Shown piece by piece: positions 1 to 9,452 of a stretch of DNA of 64,000 bases. Origin of the DNA: a bacterium (GTDB lineage Bacteria; Hinthialibacterota; Hinthialibacteria; Hinthialibacterales; Hinthialibacteraceae). Numbering within the stretch: the stretch's first letter is position 1; each line of letters opens with the position of its first letter. The notes beneath the pieces are model-generated. The model did not search any database. It saw only the letters and a program-made list of their open reading frames with translations, and was not told the DNA's origin. The stretch covers positions 1 to 64,000 of the forward strand of contig WGLV01000059.1 in assembly GCA_016125385.1 (NCBI GenBank), read 5' to 3'. A program made the position numbers and the translations under genes.

Positions 1-8
1 AATCCCAT
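1..8 (-). CDS. start of a leftward gene, cut by window edge
   Basis: Only the first two codons and part of a third lie in the window (ATG at 8-6 on the minus strand). The start is inferred from a strong Shine-Dalgarno match, AAAGGAGAG on the minus strand at about 22-14, which ends about 6 bases before the ATG. Nothing can be said about the product. Confidence 0.4.
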
Positions 9-25
9 GGAGACTCTCCTTTGCG

Positions 26-45
26 GTCTAGTCACATAACTAGAC
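26..45. promoter_or_regulatory. perfect inverted repeat upstream of the leftward gene
   Basis: A 7-base perfect dyad (GTCTAGT, 6-base spacer, ACTAGAC) lies just upstream of the Shine-Dalgarno site of the gene that starts at position 8. The surrounding bases (45-60) are AT-rich and could hold its promoter. The position suits an operator or a 5' leader hairpin. No repressor can be named. Confidence 0.35.
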
Positions 46-139
46 TCTATAATAAAAGAAAAAGGAGCGAATTTCCAGCGAAAATTACACTCCCAGCAAT
101 TTTTATCTCTTTTTATCTAGTCAAAGGCCAAAGTCGAGA

Positions 140-163
140 GAGGGGCGGCGCAGGCCGCCCCTC
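140..163 (-). terminator. hairpin after the 318-residue membrane protein gene
   Basis: A perfect 10-base GC-rich stem (GAGGGGCGGC / GCCGCCCCTC) with a 4-base loop lies 16 bases past the stop codon of the leftward gene ending at 180. The T-tract on the minus strand is weak (CTCGACTTT), so this is a probable but not ideal intrinsic terminator. Confidence 0.5.
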
Positions 164-179
164 GGTGTTTCCAACGGAT

Positions 180-1136
180 TCACGCGTTGAAATCGGTCAC
201 GTCTTTCGCCCGCATGCGGCGGAGTTCAACTTCCGCGTACTGGCGCATCGTCATCGGCATCAGCGTTCCACCGAGAATGCCCCCTAACGCGCCACAATAC
301 AGAAATGCCCAGCCGGTGATGGCATAGGTTGAAGCGCTGAGCAAAAACACGATCCCAAGAATCAGACAGACGATGCTGCAAATAATCATCCCAATATATA
401 ATCCCATCACCAGCCTCTTACACTTACCGCGCGGAGTGCAATATCCGCCAACGCAGCCGATCGCCGCGCCCCAAAAGCCATAAAGCGTTCCGAGTATCCC
501 CCCCACCGCGCCGGGATGAAGCCAGCCACTGGGTTTGAACAAATTAACCTGCTGTTTTTCTTTCGAAAGTTCCATGCTCATGAATTTGACCGTACCAGGC
601 CCATCCATCCCAACTCCGATCGTAACCCGTGTGGGGCGCTCTCCTGCTTTGAGAAAAAAGGGAATCTGTTGAAAAGCCCCGTTTGATTGAGATAACGGGC
701 GATCGAGCCCTCGAGAAAAATAAGTTTTCCCGTCGGGAAACGTACAAAGCATTTCAAGGTAGGCTCTCTTCGGCGTTTTATATACCATCCAGTCCGCTTT
801 ATACCAGATAGCGGTATTTTCATATCCAGGGTCATCGAACGCTACCAGAGGGATTGAAACTGTTCCTTCACCGGAGTGCTCAATGTGAATAAAGCCTTTC
901 CACTTGAAGTCGATTCCATCGCCGGTCATCCCGCTTTGTACCCGGCCTTCATCCCACAGGAACACTTCAACGCCATCTGGCAGGCCTTCGCTGAATCCAG
1001 GCAGAGGTTGAGAAAGCGGAGTCTCCCGATCTTGATGCAAATCGAATAATGACTTGAACGTCTGGGTGGGGACGGGTGTTTGCGCCGCGGCGTTCAACAC
1101 CCCCAAAATAGTGCACAAAAACAAAATCCCTCTCAT
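180..1136 (-). CDS. secreted/membrane protein of unknown function, 318 aa
   Basis: I do not recognise this family. The N-terminus is a signal peptide (hydrophobic residues 4-17, then AAAQTP). Residues about 20-195 are a soluble, probably extracytoplasmic beta-rich region. The C-terminal 110 residues hold several glycine-rich membrane segments (around 213-235, 243-270 and 272-292) with repeated GxxxG spacing, and the last 25 residues are charged. The start overlaps the stop of the upstream DUF2089 gene by 4 bases (ATGA), so the two are almost certainly one operon. That pairing suggests the membrane protein is regulated by, or works with, the DUF2089 protein. Confidence 0.75.
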   Translation of the reverse strand: MRGILFLCTILGVLNAAAQTPVPTQTFKSLFDLHQDRETPLSQPLPGFSEGLPDGVEVFLWDEGRVQSGMTGDGIDFKWKGFIHIEHSGEGTVSIPLVAFDDPGYENTAIWYKADWMVYKTPKRAYLEMLCTFPDGKTYFSRGLDRPLSQSNGAFQQIPFFLKAGERPTRVTIGVGMDGPGTVKFMSMELSKEKQQVNLFKPSGWLHPGAVGGILGTLYGFWGAAIGCVGGYCTPRGKCKRLVMGLYIGMIICSIVCLILGIVFLLSASTYAITGWAFLYCGALGGILGGTLMPMTMRQYAEVELRRMRAKDVTDFNA

Positions 1137-1501
1137 GACGCTTCTCCTTCGACTGGAGCGGATTCGAGTCCCGCGAGTTTTTTCAATACGGATTGCACGT
1201 CGGTCTGTTTTTGTTTCACTACGTCGCGATGCGCTTGCAATAGCCGCCGGGCCGTCTCCGTCGGCAACGAGCCGTCGGCGATCATCAACTGGACGGCGCG
1301 GTGAAAGTCGTCCTCATACCCGCTGTGATCGGCCGCTTTGATTTTCTCGATCAAGCGGTCCAGCCGGGTGCGCACGGTGGGGTAGGAGATGCCGTATTCC
1401 TCCGCGAGCGCTTTGAGCGAGCCGGACGCAAGTACGAAACGCTTGAGGAACTGAATATCCTCGTCGGATAATGATTTGAGCCAGACTGGAATGGTGTTCA
1501 T
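1133..1501 (-). CDS. DUF2089-family helix-turn-helix protein
   Basis: The 122-residue protein opens with the DUF2089 signature: residues 5-60 carry LSDEDIQFLKRFVLASGSLK, then the helix-turn-helix segment EYGISYPTVRTRLDRLIEKI. This family is annotated as putative transcriptional regulators, often encoded beside small membrane proteins. The C-terminal half (about 85-122) is a charged helical tail. It is the first gene of a leftward pair and overlaps the membrane-protein gene by 4 bases. A DNA-binding role is inferred from the HTH; the target is unknown and could be its own promoter in the AT-rich gap 1502-1684. Confidence 0.85.
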   Translation of the reverse strand: MNTIPVWLKSLSDEDIQFLKRFVLASGSLKALAEEYGISYPTVRTRLDRLIEKIKAADHSGYEDDFHRAVQLMIADGSLPTETARRLLQAHRDVVKQKQTDVQSVLKKLAGLESAPVEGEAS

Positions 1502-1684
1502 AACGCCTCGGCATTAACTTTATTTATTTTTATTTTAATTATATTAAAGAAATTGTCAACAAAATTAAGAATTATTTTTGATATAATAAAAAAACCACGC
1601 TAACCCTTCAATTCAGAAAGCGTTTAAGCGGTGAAATATCAACGAATTAAGAAGAAGATCGAAAAAGGAGAGAGAATCGGGGAG

Positions 1685-1912
1685 TTACATCTTCAGTTTG
1701 CCCTGAATCTTTAACAGGACATAGACCACGCCAGTCAGCATGGTTAAGCCAATGAGTCTCAGCAGATTAAAAAAGCCTCGCGGGTTGTGTTTCATCGTCT
1801 GGTTCCTCGCATGCCAGTATAGATGTATACCCCCGCGCCATACAACACTCATCACCGGATTCAGCATGCCATTTTGGCTCAATTGTTCAGTAAGTGCTTG
1901 GATAATCATCAA
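1685..1912 (-). CDS. possible small membrane protein, 75 aa
   Basis: A small reading frame lies in an AT-rich gap between the DUF2089 gene and clpB. It has a fair Shine-Dalgarno site (GAGG, 4 bases before the ATG on the minus strand) and one clear C-terminal hydrophobic segment (residues about 46-68). No family is recognised, and it could be a chance frame. The ribosome-binding site and the membrane segment are the only arguments for it. Confidence 0.4.
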   Translation of the reverse strand: MMIIQALTEQLSQNGMLNPVMSVVWRGGIHLYWHARNQTMKHNPRGFFNLLRLIGLTMLTGVVYVLLKIQGKLKM

Positions 1913-2075
1913 ACCTCATTTCCCGAAACGATATCATAATCATTTATAAATCAACGCATTACAAGTTAAATAAAAAAAACAATTCATTTTTGTACGCTCT
2001 TTGCAATCAGATAAGAACAATAAAAAAAGATTGCTGGTTCCCGGCACGGATACCGTCCCGGGTTGGAGGTGAAGC

Positions 2076-4724
2076 ATGGACTTCAACCGTTTCACACAAA
2101 AATCACGTGAAGCCGTCATGAGCGCGCAGAATCTCGCCATCGAGAAAAGCCACATGGAAATCGATGTGGAGCATCTCGCGCTGGCATTGCTGCGTCAGGA
2201 AGACGGCCTGATTCCCCGGCTGTTGCGCAAGATCGGCGCGCCGTTGGAAAGCCTCGATCAACATCTGAGCGATGAGTTGAATCGGCGTCCCAAGGTGAGC
2301 GGCCCTGGACGCGATTCAGGCTCGGTTTACGCATCCAATCGGCTGAACCGTACACTGACCCAGGCTGAAAAAGAAGCGAAATCGCTGAAAGATGAATTTA
2401 TCAGCGTTGAACACCTGATGCTGGCGATGCTGTCCGGCTCGGTTTCCTCACCCGCCGTTGATTATTTCAAACAGGCTGGCGTAACGCGGGACGCGTTTCT
2501 GAAAGCGCTGATGGAAGTGCGCGGTAATCAGCGCGTCACCAGCGAATCGCCGGAAGCGACCTATGACGCGCTCTCCCGCTTCGGTCGTGAACTGGTGGCG
2601 GACGCGGCTGCGGGAAAACTCGATCCCGTCATCGGCCGCGATGGCGAGATTCGCCGCGTGATCCGCATCCTGTCGCGCAAAACGAAAAACAATCCAGTGT
2701 TGATCGGCGAGCCGGGCGTGGGCAAAACCGCCATCGTTGAGGGTCTCGCCCACCGCATCGTTCGCGGCGACGTGCCCGAAGGATTGAAGAACAAAAAAAT
2801 ATTCGCCCTCGATATGGGAGCGCTGGTGGCCGGCGCCAAATATCGCGGCGAGTTTGAAGAACGTCTCAAAGCGGTATTGACCGAAATCAAAAACAGCGAT
2901 GGAGAGATTCTTCTCTTTATCGACGAACTCCACACCATCGTGGGCGCGGGACGAGCCGAAGGCGCCATGGACGCGGGCAACATGCTTAAACCCATGCTGG
3001 CGCGCGGCGAGCTGCACTGCATCGGCGCCACCACACTCAATGAATACCGGCTGCATATCGAAAAAGACGCCGCGCTCGAACGCCGCTTCCAGCCGGTGCT
3101 GGTCGAACAGCCCAGCGTCGAAGACGCCATCTCGATTCTGCGCGGTCTGAAAGAGCGCTACGAGGTGCATCACGGCGTCAAGATTCAGGACAACGCGCTG
3201 GTCGCCGCCGCCACGCTCTCGAATCGATATATCACCGAACGATTTCTGCCTGACAAGGCGATCGACCTCGTTGACGAGGCCTGCGCCAAAATCCGCACGG
3301 AAATCGACTCGATGCCGACCGAGCTCGACGAAGTCTCGCGCAAGATCATGCGGCTTGAGATCGAAGAACAGGCGCTGGGTAAGGAAAAAGACGCCGCCAG
3401 CAAAGACCGCCTCGCCACGTTGCGCCGTGAACTGGCCGATCTGCGCGACCAGGCCAACAGCATGAAGGCGCAGTGGGAATCGGAAAAAAGTGCGATTCAG
3501 GGCATTCGCGATCTGCGTGAACAGATTGACGGGGTCAAACGCGAGATCGAACAGGCCGAACGCGATTACAACCTGTCGCGCGCGGCGGAATTGCGCCACG
3601 GCCGGCTGCCTGACTTGCAGCATCAGCTGGCGGATCGGGAAAAAGCGATGCTCGATCCCGTGAACGGCCAGCGTTTTCTCCGCGAAGAAGTCACCGAGGA
3701 GGAAATCGCCGAGATCATCTCCCGCTGGACCGGCATCCCCATGACGCGGCTGATGGAGGGCGAACGTGAAAAACTGTTACGCCTCGCCGACTTGCTGCAT
3801 GAACGCGTGATCGGGCAGGATGAAGCGGTCGACGCCGTCGCCGACGCGGTGGTCCGCGCCCGCGCGGGCATCAAAGACCCGCGCCGCCCAATCGGCTCCT
3901 TCATTTTCCTTGGCCCTACCGGCGTGGGAAAAACCGAACTGGCCCGTACGCTGGCGCACGCCCTGTTCGATTCGGAAGAGAATATGATCCGCATCGATAT
4001 GTCGGAATACATGGAGAAGCACAGCGTTTCCCGATTGATTGGCGCGCCTCCGGGTTACGTGGGCTTTGAAGAAGGTGGACAATTGACCGAAGCCGTTCGC
4101 CGGAAGCCGTATTCAGTAATACTCTTCGACGAGTTTGAAAAAGCGCATCACGACGTGTTTAACATCCTGTTGCAGATTCTCGACGATGGCCGGCTCACCG
4201 ATTCGCAGGGCCGCACCATCGATTTTAAAAACACGGTCGTCATCATGACCTCCAACATCGGCTCCGAACATCTGCTCGACGTTTCGATGCAGCGCGGCGA
4301 GATCAACCAGGAGGCGAGAGACCGGGTCATGAACGAACTACGGCTGCATTGCCGGCCGGAATTTCTCAACCGCGTCGACGACATCGTCATGTTCAAGACC
4401 CTGCGGCTGGAAGAGATCGAGCGCATCGTCGAACTGATGCTGAATGAACTGCGCTCCCGGCTTGAATCGCGGCGTCTCACCTTGACGGTTACGCCCGCCG
4501 CGATGGAACATCTCGCCGTATCGGGTTACGACCCGGTGTACGGTGCGCGCCCCCTGCGCCGGTTGATCCAGAAAGAACTGGAAAACCGCCTCGCGCGCGA
4601 GTTGATCAAAGGCGAGATTCTCGATGGCGCGGAGATCGAAGTAGACGTAAAAGAAGGCGAAATGACGATATCCCACCGAAATCCGGCGCTGGAAATCGGC
4701 GCGCAACAACCTGTGGTTGCGTAA
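2076..4724 (+). CDS. clpB: ClpB protein disaggregase (Hsp100)
   Basis: This is a full-length 882-residue ClpB, an ATP-driven ring that pulls proteins out of aggregates together with DnaK. Domains in order: two Clp N repeats (about 1-150); first AAA+ module with Walker A GEPGVGKT at 211-218 and Walker B near [10 protein letters not shown] (about 279-288); a long coiled-coil M domain (about 415-535), which separates ClpB from ClpA and ClpC; second AAA+ module with Walker A GPTGVGKT near 612 and Walker [11 protein letters not shown] near 682; and the D2-small C-terminal domain. The start is fixed by TTGGAGGTGAAGC just before the ATG. The gene stands alone and ends at a strong terminator. No CIRCE element or clear heat-shock promoter is visible upstream. 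Confidence 0.97.
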   Translation: MDFNRFTQKSREAVMSAQNLAIEKSHMEIDVEHLALALLRQEDGLIPRLLRKIGAPLESLDQHLSDELNRRPKVSGPGRDSGSVYASNRLNRTLTQAEKEAKSLKDEFISVEHLMLAMLSGSVSSPAVDYFKQAGVTRDAFLKALMEVRGNQRVTSESPEATYDALSRFGRELVADAAAGKLDPVIGRDGEIRRVIRILSRKTKNNPVLIGEPGVGKTAIVEGLAHRIVRGDVPEGLKNKKIFALDMGALVAGAKYRGEFEERLKAVLTEIKNSDGEILLFIDELHTIVGAGRAEGAMDAGNMLKPMLARGELHCIGATTLNEYRLHIEKDAALERRFQPVLVEQPSVEDAISILRGLKERYEVHHGVKIQDNALVAAATLSNRYITERFLPDKAIDLVDEACAKIRTEIDSMPTELDEVSRKIMRLEIEEQALGKEKDAASKDRLATLRRELADLRDQANSMKAQWESEKSAIQGIRDLREQIDGVKREIEQAERDYNLSRAAELRHGRLPDLQHQLADREKAMLDPVNGQRFLREEVTEEEIAEIISRWTGIPMTRLMEGEREKLLRLADLLHERVIGQDEAVDAVADAVVRARAGIKDPRRPIGSFIFLGPTGVGKTELARTLAHALFDSEENMIRIDMSEYMEKHSVSRLIGAPPGYVGFEEGGQLTEAVRRKPYSVILFDEFEKAHHDVFNILLQILDDGRLTDSQGRTIDFKNTVVIMTSNIGSEHLLDVSMQRGEINQEARDRVMNELRLHCRPEFLNRVDDIVMFKTLRLEEIERIVELMLNELRSRLESRRLTLTVTPAAMEHLAVSGYDPVYGARPLRRLIQKELENRLARELIKGEILDGAEIEVDVKEGEMTISHRNPALEIGAQQPVVA

Positions 4725-4739
4725 TTGATACGAATCTGA

Positions 4740-4769
4740 CGGGGCGGAGTTTTCCGCCCCGTTTTTTTT
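4740..4769 (+). terminator. intrinsic terminator after clpB
   Basis: A 9-base stem, CGGGGCGGA / TCCGCCCCG, with loop GTTT is followed directly by eight T. It begins 15 bases after the clpB stop codon. Confidence 0.92.
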
Positions 4770-4884
4770 CAGACGGCGCGCTTCATCCCTTAAAATCAAC
4801 CTCCACGGCGCCGATAGTTACTATGATGACTGTCTGTTGATTTACAACTCGGCGCGAAGCCCCGTTTTGGAGCATGATTTCCTC

Positions 4885-5649
4885 ATGATCGTCACCGATC
4901 GATTCATCTACCTGCATCTGCAAAAAACCGGCGGCACTCACCTGCGCGTGTTATTCAGAAAATATTTCCCCGAATTGCTGGAAGAACAGTTTCACCCCCG
5001 GCTCCCCAATGGCTATCTGCCGAAAAACAAAATCGTGCTGGGATCGATCAGAAATCCATGGGACTGGTATATCTCCCTCTGGGCCTACTCCTGCGAATCC
5101 GCCAGCGGTTTCCGAAACAAAGTCTACGCGGAGGATGACGACATCCCTGGCAAACCGATCGAACAATGGCGGGAATGTTTCGCCGATCCGATGGACTCCC
5201 AATGTTTTAAGATGTTTCTTCGCATGTTGTACGATCCGGAGCGGCGGCATGATTACCAGGAAAACTACGGAGTGAGTTCGGTATGGAACATCGTGGGCTA
5301 TTACACGTATATGTATCTGCGCATGTACTGGATGGTCATCAATCCGTTGTATCCTCCCAACCTGATTCAGAATTACAACCAGCTCAAATACGTCGACTCA
5401 AGCAACAACCTGATCAAGCACATCATTCGCTGTGAAACGCTTGAAGAGGATTTCGTCCGTTTCATGGCCGGACTCAATATTCCTCTCACCCAGCATGACG
5501 TCGATGAATTGATGGCCATGCCCAAATCGAATTCATCCCGCCATCGGCCCGCGATCGAATATTACGATGATGAGTCCATCCAGTGGGTGGCTGAAAAAGA
5601 AAAACTGATTATCGAAAAGTACGGTTATTCTCCCCCACAATCCGCTTGA
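4885..5649 (+). CDS. sulfotransferase-family protein
   Basis: The 254-residue protein has the features of PAPS-dependent sulfotransferases. Near the N-terminus FIYLHLQKTGGTHLRVLF holds the 5'-phosphosulfate-binding loop (KTGGTH), and about 35 residues later GSIRNPWDWYIS resembles the 3'-phosphate-binding motif (R-P-W-S). The acceptor, sugar or protein, cannot be read from sequence. I chose the ATG at 4885. An upstream TTG at 4837 would add 16 residues but has no ribosome-binding site. It lies between clpB and a hexose-phosphate mutase, so a role in sulfated surface glycan is possible but is only inference. Confidence 0.75.
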   Translation: MIVTDRFIYLHLQKTGGTHLRVLFRKYFPELLEEQFHPRLPNGYLPKNKIVLGSIRNPWDWYISLWAYSCESASGFRNKVYAEDDDIPGKPIEQWRECFADPMDSQCFKMFLRMLYDPERRHDYQENYGVSSVWNIVGYYTYMYLRMYWMVINPLYPPNLIQNYNQLKYVDSSNNLIKHIIRCETLEEDFVRFMAGLNIPLTQHDVDELMAMPKSNSSRHRPAIEYYDDESIQWVAEKEKLIIEKYGYSPPQSA

Positions 5650-5659
5650 AGCCGGCTTA

Positions 5660-5688
5660 TTCAGAATCGGGCGGGTTTCCCTTACAAT
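5660..5688 (+). promoter_or_regulatory. candidate sigma70 promoter of the phosphohexomutase gene
   Basis: TTCAGA and TACAAT are separated by exactly 17 bases and lie 33 bases upstream of the ATG at 5721. Both boxes are imperfect (4/6 and 5/6), so this is a prediction from spacing and consensus only. Confidence 0.4.
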
Positions 5689-5720
5689 AGAAGGCGAACC
5701 TCAAAACTGGAGGATTGCCT

Positions 5721-7082
5721 ATGAACGATTACAAGCCGCTACCCTGCTTCAAGGCTTACGACGTGCGCGGAAAAGTGCCCGACGAACTCAATCCGGACCT
5801 CGCCCGCAATATTGGACGAGCCATGGTGCAATTTCTTGGAGCCAAAACCATCGTCGTCGGCCGCGATGTGCGTGAATCGGGAGAAGAACTGAACGACGCA
5901 TTGATCGAAGGCCTGACTCGCGCCGGCGCCAACGTAACCGACATCGGTCTTTGTGGAACCGAGATGGTTTACTTCGCCACGTCTCATCTGAACGCCGACG
6001 GCGGAATCATGATCACCGCCAGCCATAACCCACCCGAATACAATGGAATGAAATTCGTCAGAGCCAACTCGCGCCCCATCAGCAGCGAGACCGGACTGAA
6101 AGATATCGAACGTCTGGCTTCCATCGGAGAATTTCAGGACGCTCCCTCGAAAGGGCGAGTCTCGACGCTCGACGTGATGAAGCCATATATCGAAAAAGTT
6201 CTTCATACGGTCGATATTCATACCCTCAAACCCTACAAACTCGTCGTGAACGCGGGCAATGGCTGCGCGGGGCCCGCTGTGGATCAACTGGAACCGCAAC
6301 TCCCCTTTGAACTGATCAAGGTCCATCATCAGCCCGATTCCAGCTTCCCCAATGGCGTTCCCAACCCCCTGCTGATGGAAAACCGGGAAGCGACGGCTTC
6401 GGTCGTTCGCCAGCAGGGCGCGGACGCGGGCATCGCTTGGGACGGCGATTACGACCGGTGTTTCTTTTTTGATGAAAACGGCGATTTTATCGAGGGGTAT
6501 TACATCGTTGGATTCCTCGCGGAAGCCATGCTTCGCAAAGAGCCCGGCGCTCATATCGTGTATGATCCTCGCCTGATCTGGAACACGATCGATGTGTGCG
6601 AGGAATTCAGCGGCGAAGGGGTTCAGTGCCGTTCAGGGCACGCCTTCATCAAGGAAAAGATGCGCGAGGTCGAAGCGATCTACGGAGGCGAGATGTCGGC
6701 GCATCATTATTTCCGCGACTTCACCTATTGCGACAGCGGGATGATTCCGTGGTTACTGGTCATGGAAGTCATGAGCAAAACCGGAAAGAAACTTTCTGAA
6801 CTGGTCGCGGATCGTATCGCCAAATACCCCTGCAGCGGTGAGATCAACCGCCGCCTGAAGGACCCCGACGCCGCGATTGACGCCGCATTGACCTATTTCA
6901 AGCCTCAGGCCAAATCGCTGGACGAAACCGACGGAGTCAGCCTCGAATTTGGAACGTGGCGATTCAACCTGCGCAAGTCGAACACAGAGCCGATTCTCCG
7001 GTTGAACGTCGAGTCGCGCGGGGACCGGAAATTACTGGACGAGAAAACAGCCGAACTTCTTAAAATAATTGATTCTGCATAA
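5721..7082 (+). CDS. phosphomannomutase/phosphoglucomutase
   Basis: A 453-residue alpha-D-phosphohexomutase that interconverts hexose 1- and 6-phosphates, feeding GDP-mannose or UDP-glucose synthesis. All four family signatures are present: the catalytic serine loop TASHNPPEYNGMK (near 103), the metal loop WDGDYDRCFFF (near 240), the sugar-binding loop GGEMSAHHYF (near 322) and the phosphate-binding RKSNTEPILRLN (near 418). Length and motifs fit the bacterial AlgC/ManB group. Substrate preference between mannose and glucose cannot be decided. The start is ATG 5721, preceded by GGAGG; a TTG six bases earlier is less likely. A hairpin follows about 50 bases after the stop. Confidence 0.93.
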   Translation: MNDYKPLPCFKAYDVRGKVPDELNPDLARNIGRAMVQFLGAKTIVVGRDVRESGEELNDALIEGLTRAGANVTDIGLCGTEMVYFATSHLNADGGIMITASHNPPEYNGMKFVRANSRPISSETGLKDIERLASIGEFQDAPSKGRVSTLDVMKPYIEKVLHTVDIHTLKPYKLVVNAGNGCAGPAVDQLEPQLPFELIKVHHQPDSSFPNGVPNPLLMENREATASVVRQQGADAGIAWDGDYDRCFFFDENGDFIEGYYIVGFLAEAMLRKEPGAHIVYDPRLIWNTIDVCEEFSGEGVQCRSGHAFIKEKMREVEAIYGGEMSAHHYFRDFTYCDSGMIPWLLVMEVMSKTGKKLSELVADRIAKYPCSGEINRRLKDPDAAIDAALTYFKPQAKSLDETDGVSLEFGTWRFNLRKSNTEPILRLNVESRGDRKLLDEKTAELLKIIDSA

Positions 7083-7419
7083 AATACACCATCCCAGTTC
7101 ACATCAAATCGATGAAAATTCTTACCATCAAGAGGCCGCTTTCAACATGAAAGCGGCTTCTTCACTTTCTAGCACTCTCGGGAAAGGTACAGGTAAAAAA
7201 CGATCATTTTTTCTGAAAATACTATTTTTCTATAGTTTAAGATTAAAAATTCTGGTACAATAACAAAAGAATATTGCATATATGGTATTATTTGTCAAAA
7301 TAAATACGGGATGAACTTCAAGCAAATCAGCGAAAATCAATAGAAAAACACTGGTTAACTCCTGTTCTATCCGAGATCTTATTTTGACGGCAAATTGAAT
7401 TGGTTTATAAAAAAATTGC
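7083..7419. other. gene-free stretch, AT-rich
   Basis: This 337-base gap holds a hairpin at 7135-7157 that probably ends the phosphohexomutase transcript. It is then strongly AT-rich up to the coiled-coil gene at 7420. An extended -10-like sequence, TGGTACAAT at about 7253-7261, is the best promoter candidate. No convincing reading frame was seen. Confidence 0.5.
7135..7162 (+). terminator. probable terminator of the phosphohexomutase gene
   Basis: A perfect 9-base stem, GCCGCTTTC / GAAAGCGGC, with loop AACAT is followed by TTCTTC. The T-tract is interrupted, so confidence is moderate. Confidence 0.55.
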
Positions 7420-8502
7420 ATGAATTCAACCTGTATCGCCAAAATATCATTCGACGACCTGTTTGACGAAACCGATCCGTCAAAGTTTGAGGAGCGTCTG
7501 TCAGGTTTTCTGAAAAACATCGTCGATTCCAGCTCACAGACCCACGGCGTGAGCTCGGACGCTCTGGTACGGATCGTCCACAATGGTGAGATTCTGTGGA
7601 TGACGCAACAGCAAGCCGACCAGTTTCTCCAGCAACATCGGGGAACATCGCAGGAATCGAGTCTTCGCGCAGCCGTCGAACGCGCCCTGAAAGGTGAAAG
7701 CCAGAACACGCGCCACGAACTGCTCGCCCTGCTGGGTACCGCGAAACTCTCCATTGAACATCTGAAAGACAACCCCGGCGTCTCCAAACTTGAACTTCAC
7801 GAGCTGAAGCCGTTTCTGCAACGGACTCAAAGCGAAATCGACGACATTCTGAAAGAAGTCGCTTCGATGGAGACACACGTGGCGAACGTTCGGCAAGACC
7901 AGCCCGCCATCCGTGAATATGAAGCGAAAGTCGGTGAAATGCTTGAGAAAAAGAAAGCCGATGACTGGGACGGCGCCCGCCGGATCGCCATGGAACTCCA
8001 GCAGAAAAAGAACTTTTACCTGTTGTGTTGCCGGTCGATTGAACCTGAAATTCGCGCCCTGTACCATCGCCGTCTCGATCTGCAGAAAATAAAAAAACGC
8101 CTGCTTAACGTCCACCGCAACCTGTGCGCGCACAAGGCTGGACGGCTCGAACTGGAAATCGGTGAAATTCGGGATCGAGTTCAAAGCCTCCAGCAGGGCG
8201 CCGCGGTGTCAAACAGCGCCAACACCGCCCGCGAAGTTGAAGAACTGTCAAAGAAGCTGGAAAAAAATCGCAAAGAAGCCGAAGCGTTGAATCGACAGAA
8301 CCGATACTTTGTACAGGAAGAAAACAGGACGCAGGCGGTGATCTCCGAAATCGCCTGTAACGTACTCAAACAACCCGAATTAGATATTTCACAACAGGTG
8401 GCTCATCTGCACTCTCGTCAAAAACTGGCTCCCACCCATTTCAGGACGTCCACCCAATCACGTTCCCGCATGGTGACGATGGAAAGACGAAAAGCGAATT
8501 GA
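7420..8502 (+). CDS. coiled-coil protein of unknown function, 360 aa
   Basis: No known family is recognised. The protein is soluble, with no signal peptide or membrane segment. A short acidic N-terminal region (1-75) is followed by long amphipathic helices rich in E, K, Q and R (about 95-320), which predict extended coiled coil, and then a basic tail. The segment from about 160 to 250 can be laid over the segment from about 85 to 185 of the next gene's product: a shared AI-x2-Y start, acidic/basic heptads, then I-x2-EI-x-AL-x-H and a later RL-x3-I. The two are therefore probably tandem paralogs. The ATG has no good Shine-Dalgarno site, so the start is uncertain. Confidence 0.7.
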   Translation: MNSTCIAKISFDDLFDETDPSKFEERLSGFLKNIVDSSSQTHGVSSDALVRIVHNGEILWMTQQQADQFLQQHRGTSQESSLRAAVERALKGESQNTRHELLALLGTAKLSIEHLKDNPGVSKLELHELKPFLQRTQSEIDDILKEVASMETHVANVRQDQPAIREYEAKVGEMLEKKKADDWDGARRIAMELQQKKNFYLLCCRSIEPEIRALYHRRLDLQKIKKRLLNVHRNLCAHKAGRLELEIGEIRDRVQSLQQGAAVSNSANTAREVEELSKKLEKNRKEAEALNRQNRYFVQEENRTQAVISEIACNVLKQPELDISQQVAHLHSRQKLAPTHFRTSTQSRSRMVTMERRKAN

Positions 8503-8524
8503 CATTCGCTTCCAAGTCTGGAAA

Positions 8525-9313
8525 ATGGGCTTTCGGAATCCATGCAGGAGTGAATGGCGTCTATTTATTTCCATGATGAAAAATCCGCTTCTTCAACGTT
8601 CGATTCGAGGGAACAATTCATTATTGGGCCGGTTGAATCTCCGGCTGGAATCGTGTGAATCGCTGATACAGCGCCTCCAGCAATCAGGCGTTCTCGATGC
8701 GGTGACCATGTTCGAGAGCTATAACGAACTCTCGGATATCGCCTCGGTCGCGGAAAATTGCGTTCAGCCTCTGATTGATCTGGAGCAGCAAATACTGGAA
8801 AAGAAGGAGGCGATTCCCGGTTACGATGAATTGTCGGACGCTCAGGACCGCATTCGCTTTCATCGGGATCGCGGCGAACATGACATCGCCGATACGCTGG
8901 AAAGCGAATGGGGCGAGCGGATCGAATCGTTTCAGACGATTCGTGCTGAGATCGACGCGCTGTTGCATCAGGCCCGGTTGTTCCGCTTTGATTTTCTTCG
9001 TCAACAGAGCCGCCTGACCGTTCTTGAGTACAAGTTGCTTACCCGGCTGGTCGCATCGGACGCACGCCGCCTGCTTGAGCGGATTCAATCCGGCGACAAC
9101 GGCGAATGGTCTGAATACAAGGCGCTTCTACAAACCTGGTCCGAACCGCCGGACGTCCAGCCTCGCACCATTCACCCATCCGATTCCATCGAACGAAAAA
9201 TCGCTCTGCTGGAAAATGAAATCATCTCAATCGAAGACGATATCAAAAACCGCCTGATGAAAAACAAAGCGGTGATCGATCGAATCAAAAACCTCATTCT
9301 GCAGCGCGCCTGA
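8525..9313 (+). CDS. coiled-coil protein of unknown function, paralog of the previous gene
   Basis: A 262-residue soluble, highly charged helical protein begins 22 bases after the previous stop and is probably co-transcribed with it. Its central part (about 85-185) matches the central part of the preceding protein in pattern and in several identical positions. The end (about 225-262) is another coiled coil. Two in-frame ATG codons at 8573 and 8576 would give a protein about 17 residues shorter. An AGGAG at 8547-8551 lies rather far upstream of these, so the start is unresolved. No function is proposed. Confidence 0.7.
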   Translation: MGFRNPCRSEWRLFISMMKNPLLQRSIRGNNSLLGRLNLRLESCESLIQRLQQSGVLDAVTMFESYNELSDIASVAENCVQPLIDLEQQILEKKEAIPGYDELSDAQDRIRFHRDRGEHDIADTLESEWGERIESFQTIRAEIDALLHQARLFRFDFLRQQSRLTVLEYKLLTRLVASDARRLLERIQSGDNGEWSEYKALLQTWSEPPDVQPRTIHPSDSIERKIALLENEIISIEDDIKNRLMKNKAVIDRIKNLILQRA

Positions 9314-9419
9314 ACTTGAAGATTCACTCTCTCGTTTCACTGATTTGATTCACTCCGATTTCGCGATGAAACAACACTCGATTTCATTCCGCTTCAATCT
9401 CTACAGCCCCTTTTATTAA

Positions 9420-9433
9420 GCCTGAATTCAGGC
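9420..9433. promoter_or_regulatory. 14-base perfect palindrome upstream of the candidate RNA promoter
   Basis: GCCTGAATTCAGGC is a self-complementary palindrome with no loop, 19 bases upstream of the TTGACG box at 9453. A loopless palindrome is more typical of a dimeric repressor or activator site than of an RNA hairpin. It could also occur by chance. Confidence 0.25.
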
Positions 9434-9452
9434 GGATTTCATAAAAAAAATG

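Noticed and set aside
21-287. An 88-residue plus-strand frame at the left edge
   Set aside because: It runs through the inverted repeat and the terminator hairpin and then antisense to a real gene.
2448-3623. A 391-residue open frame on the minus strand inside clpB
   Set aside because: It is fully antisense to conserved clpB coding sequence, has no ribosome-binding site, and its composition mirrors the codon bias of clpB.
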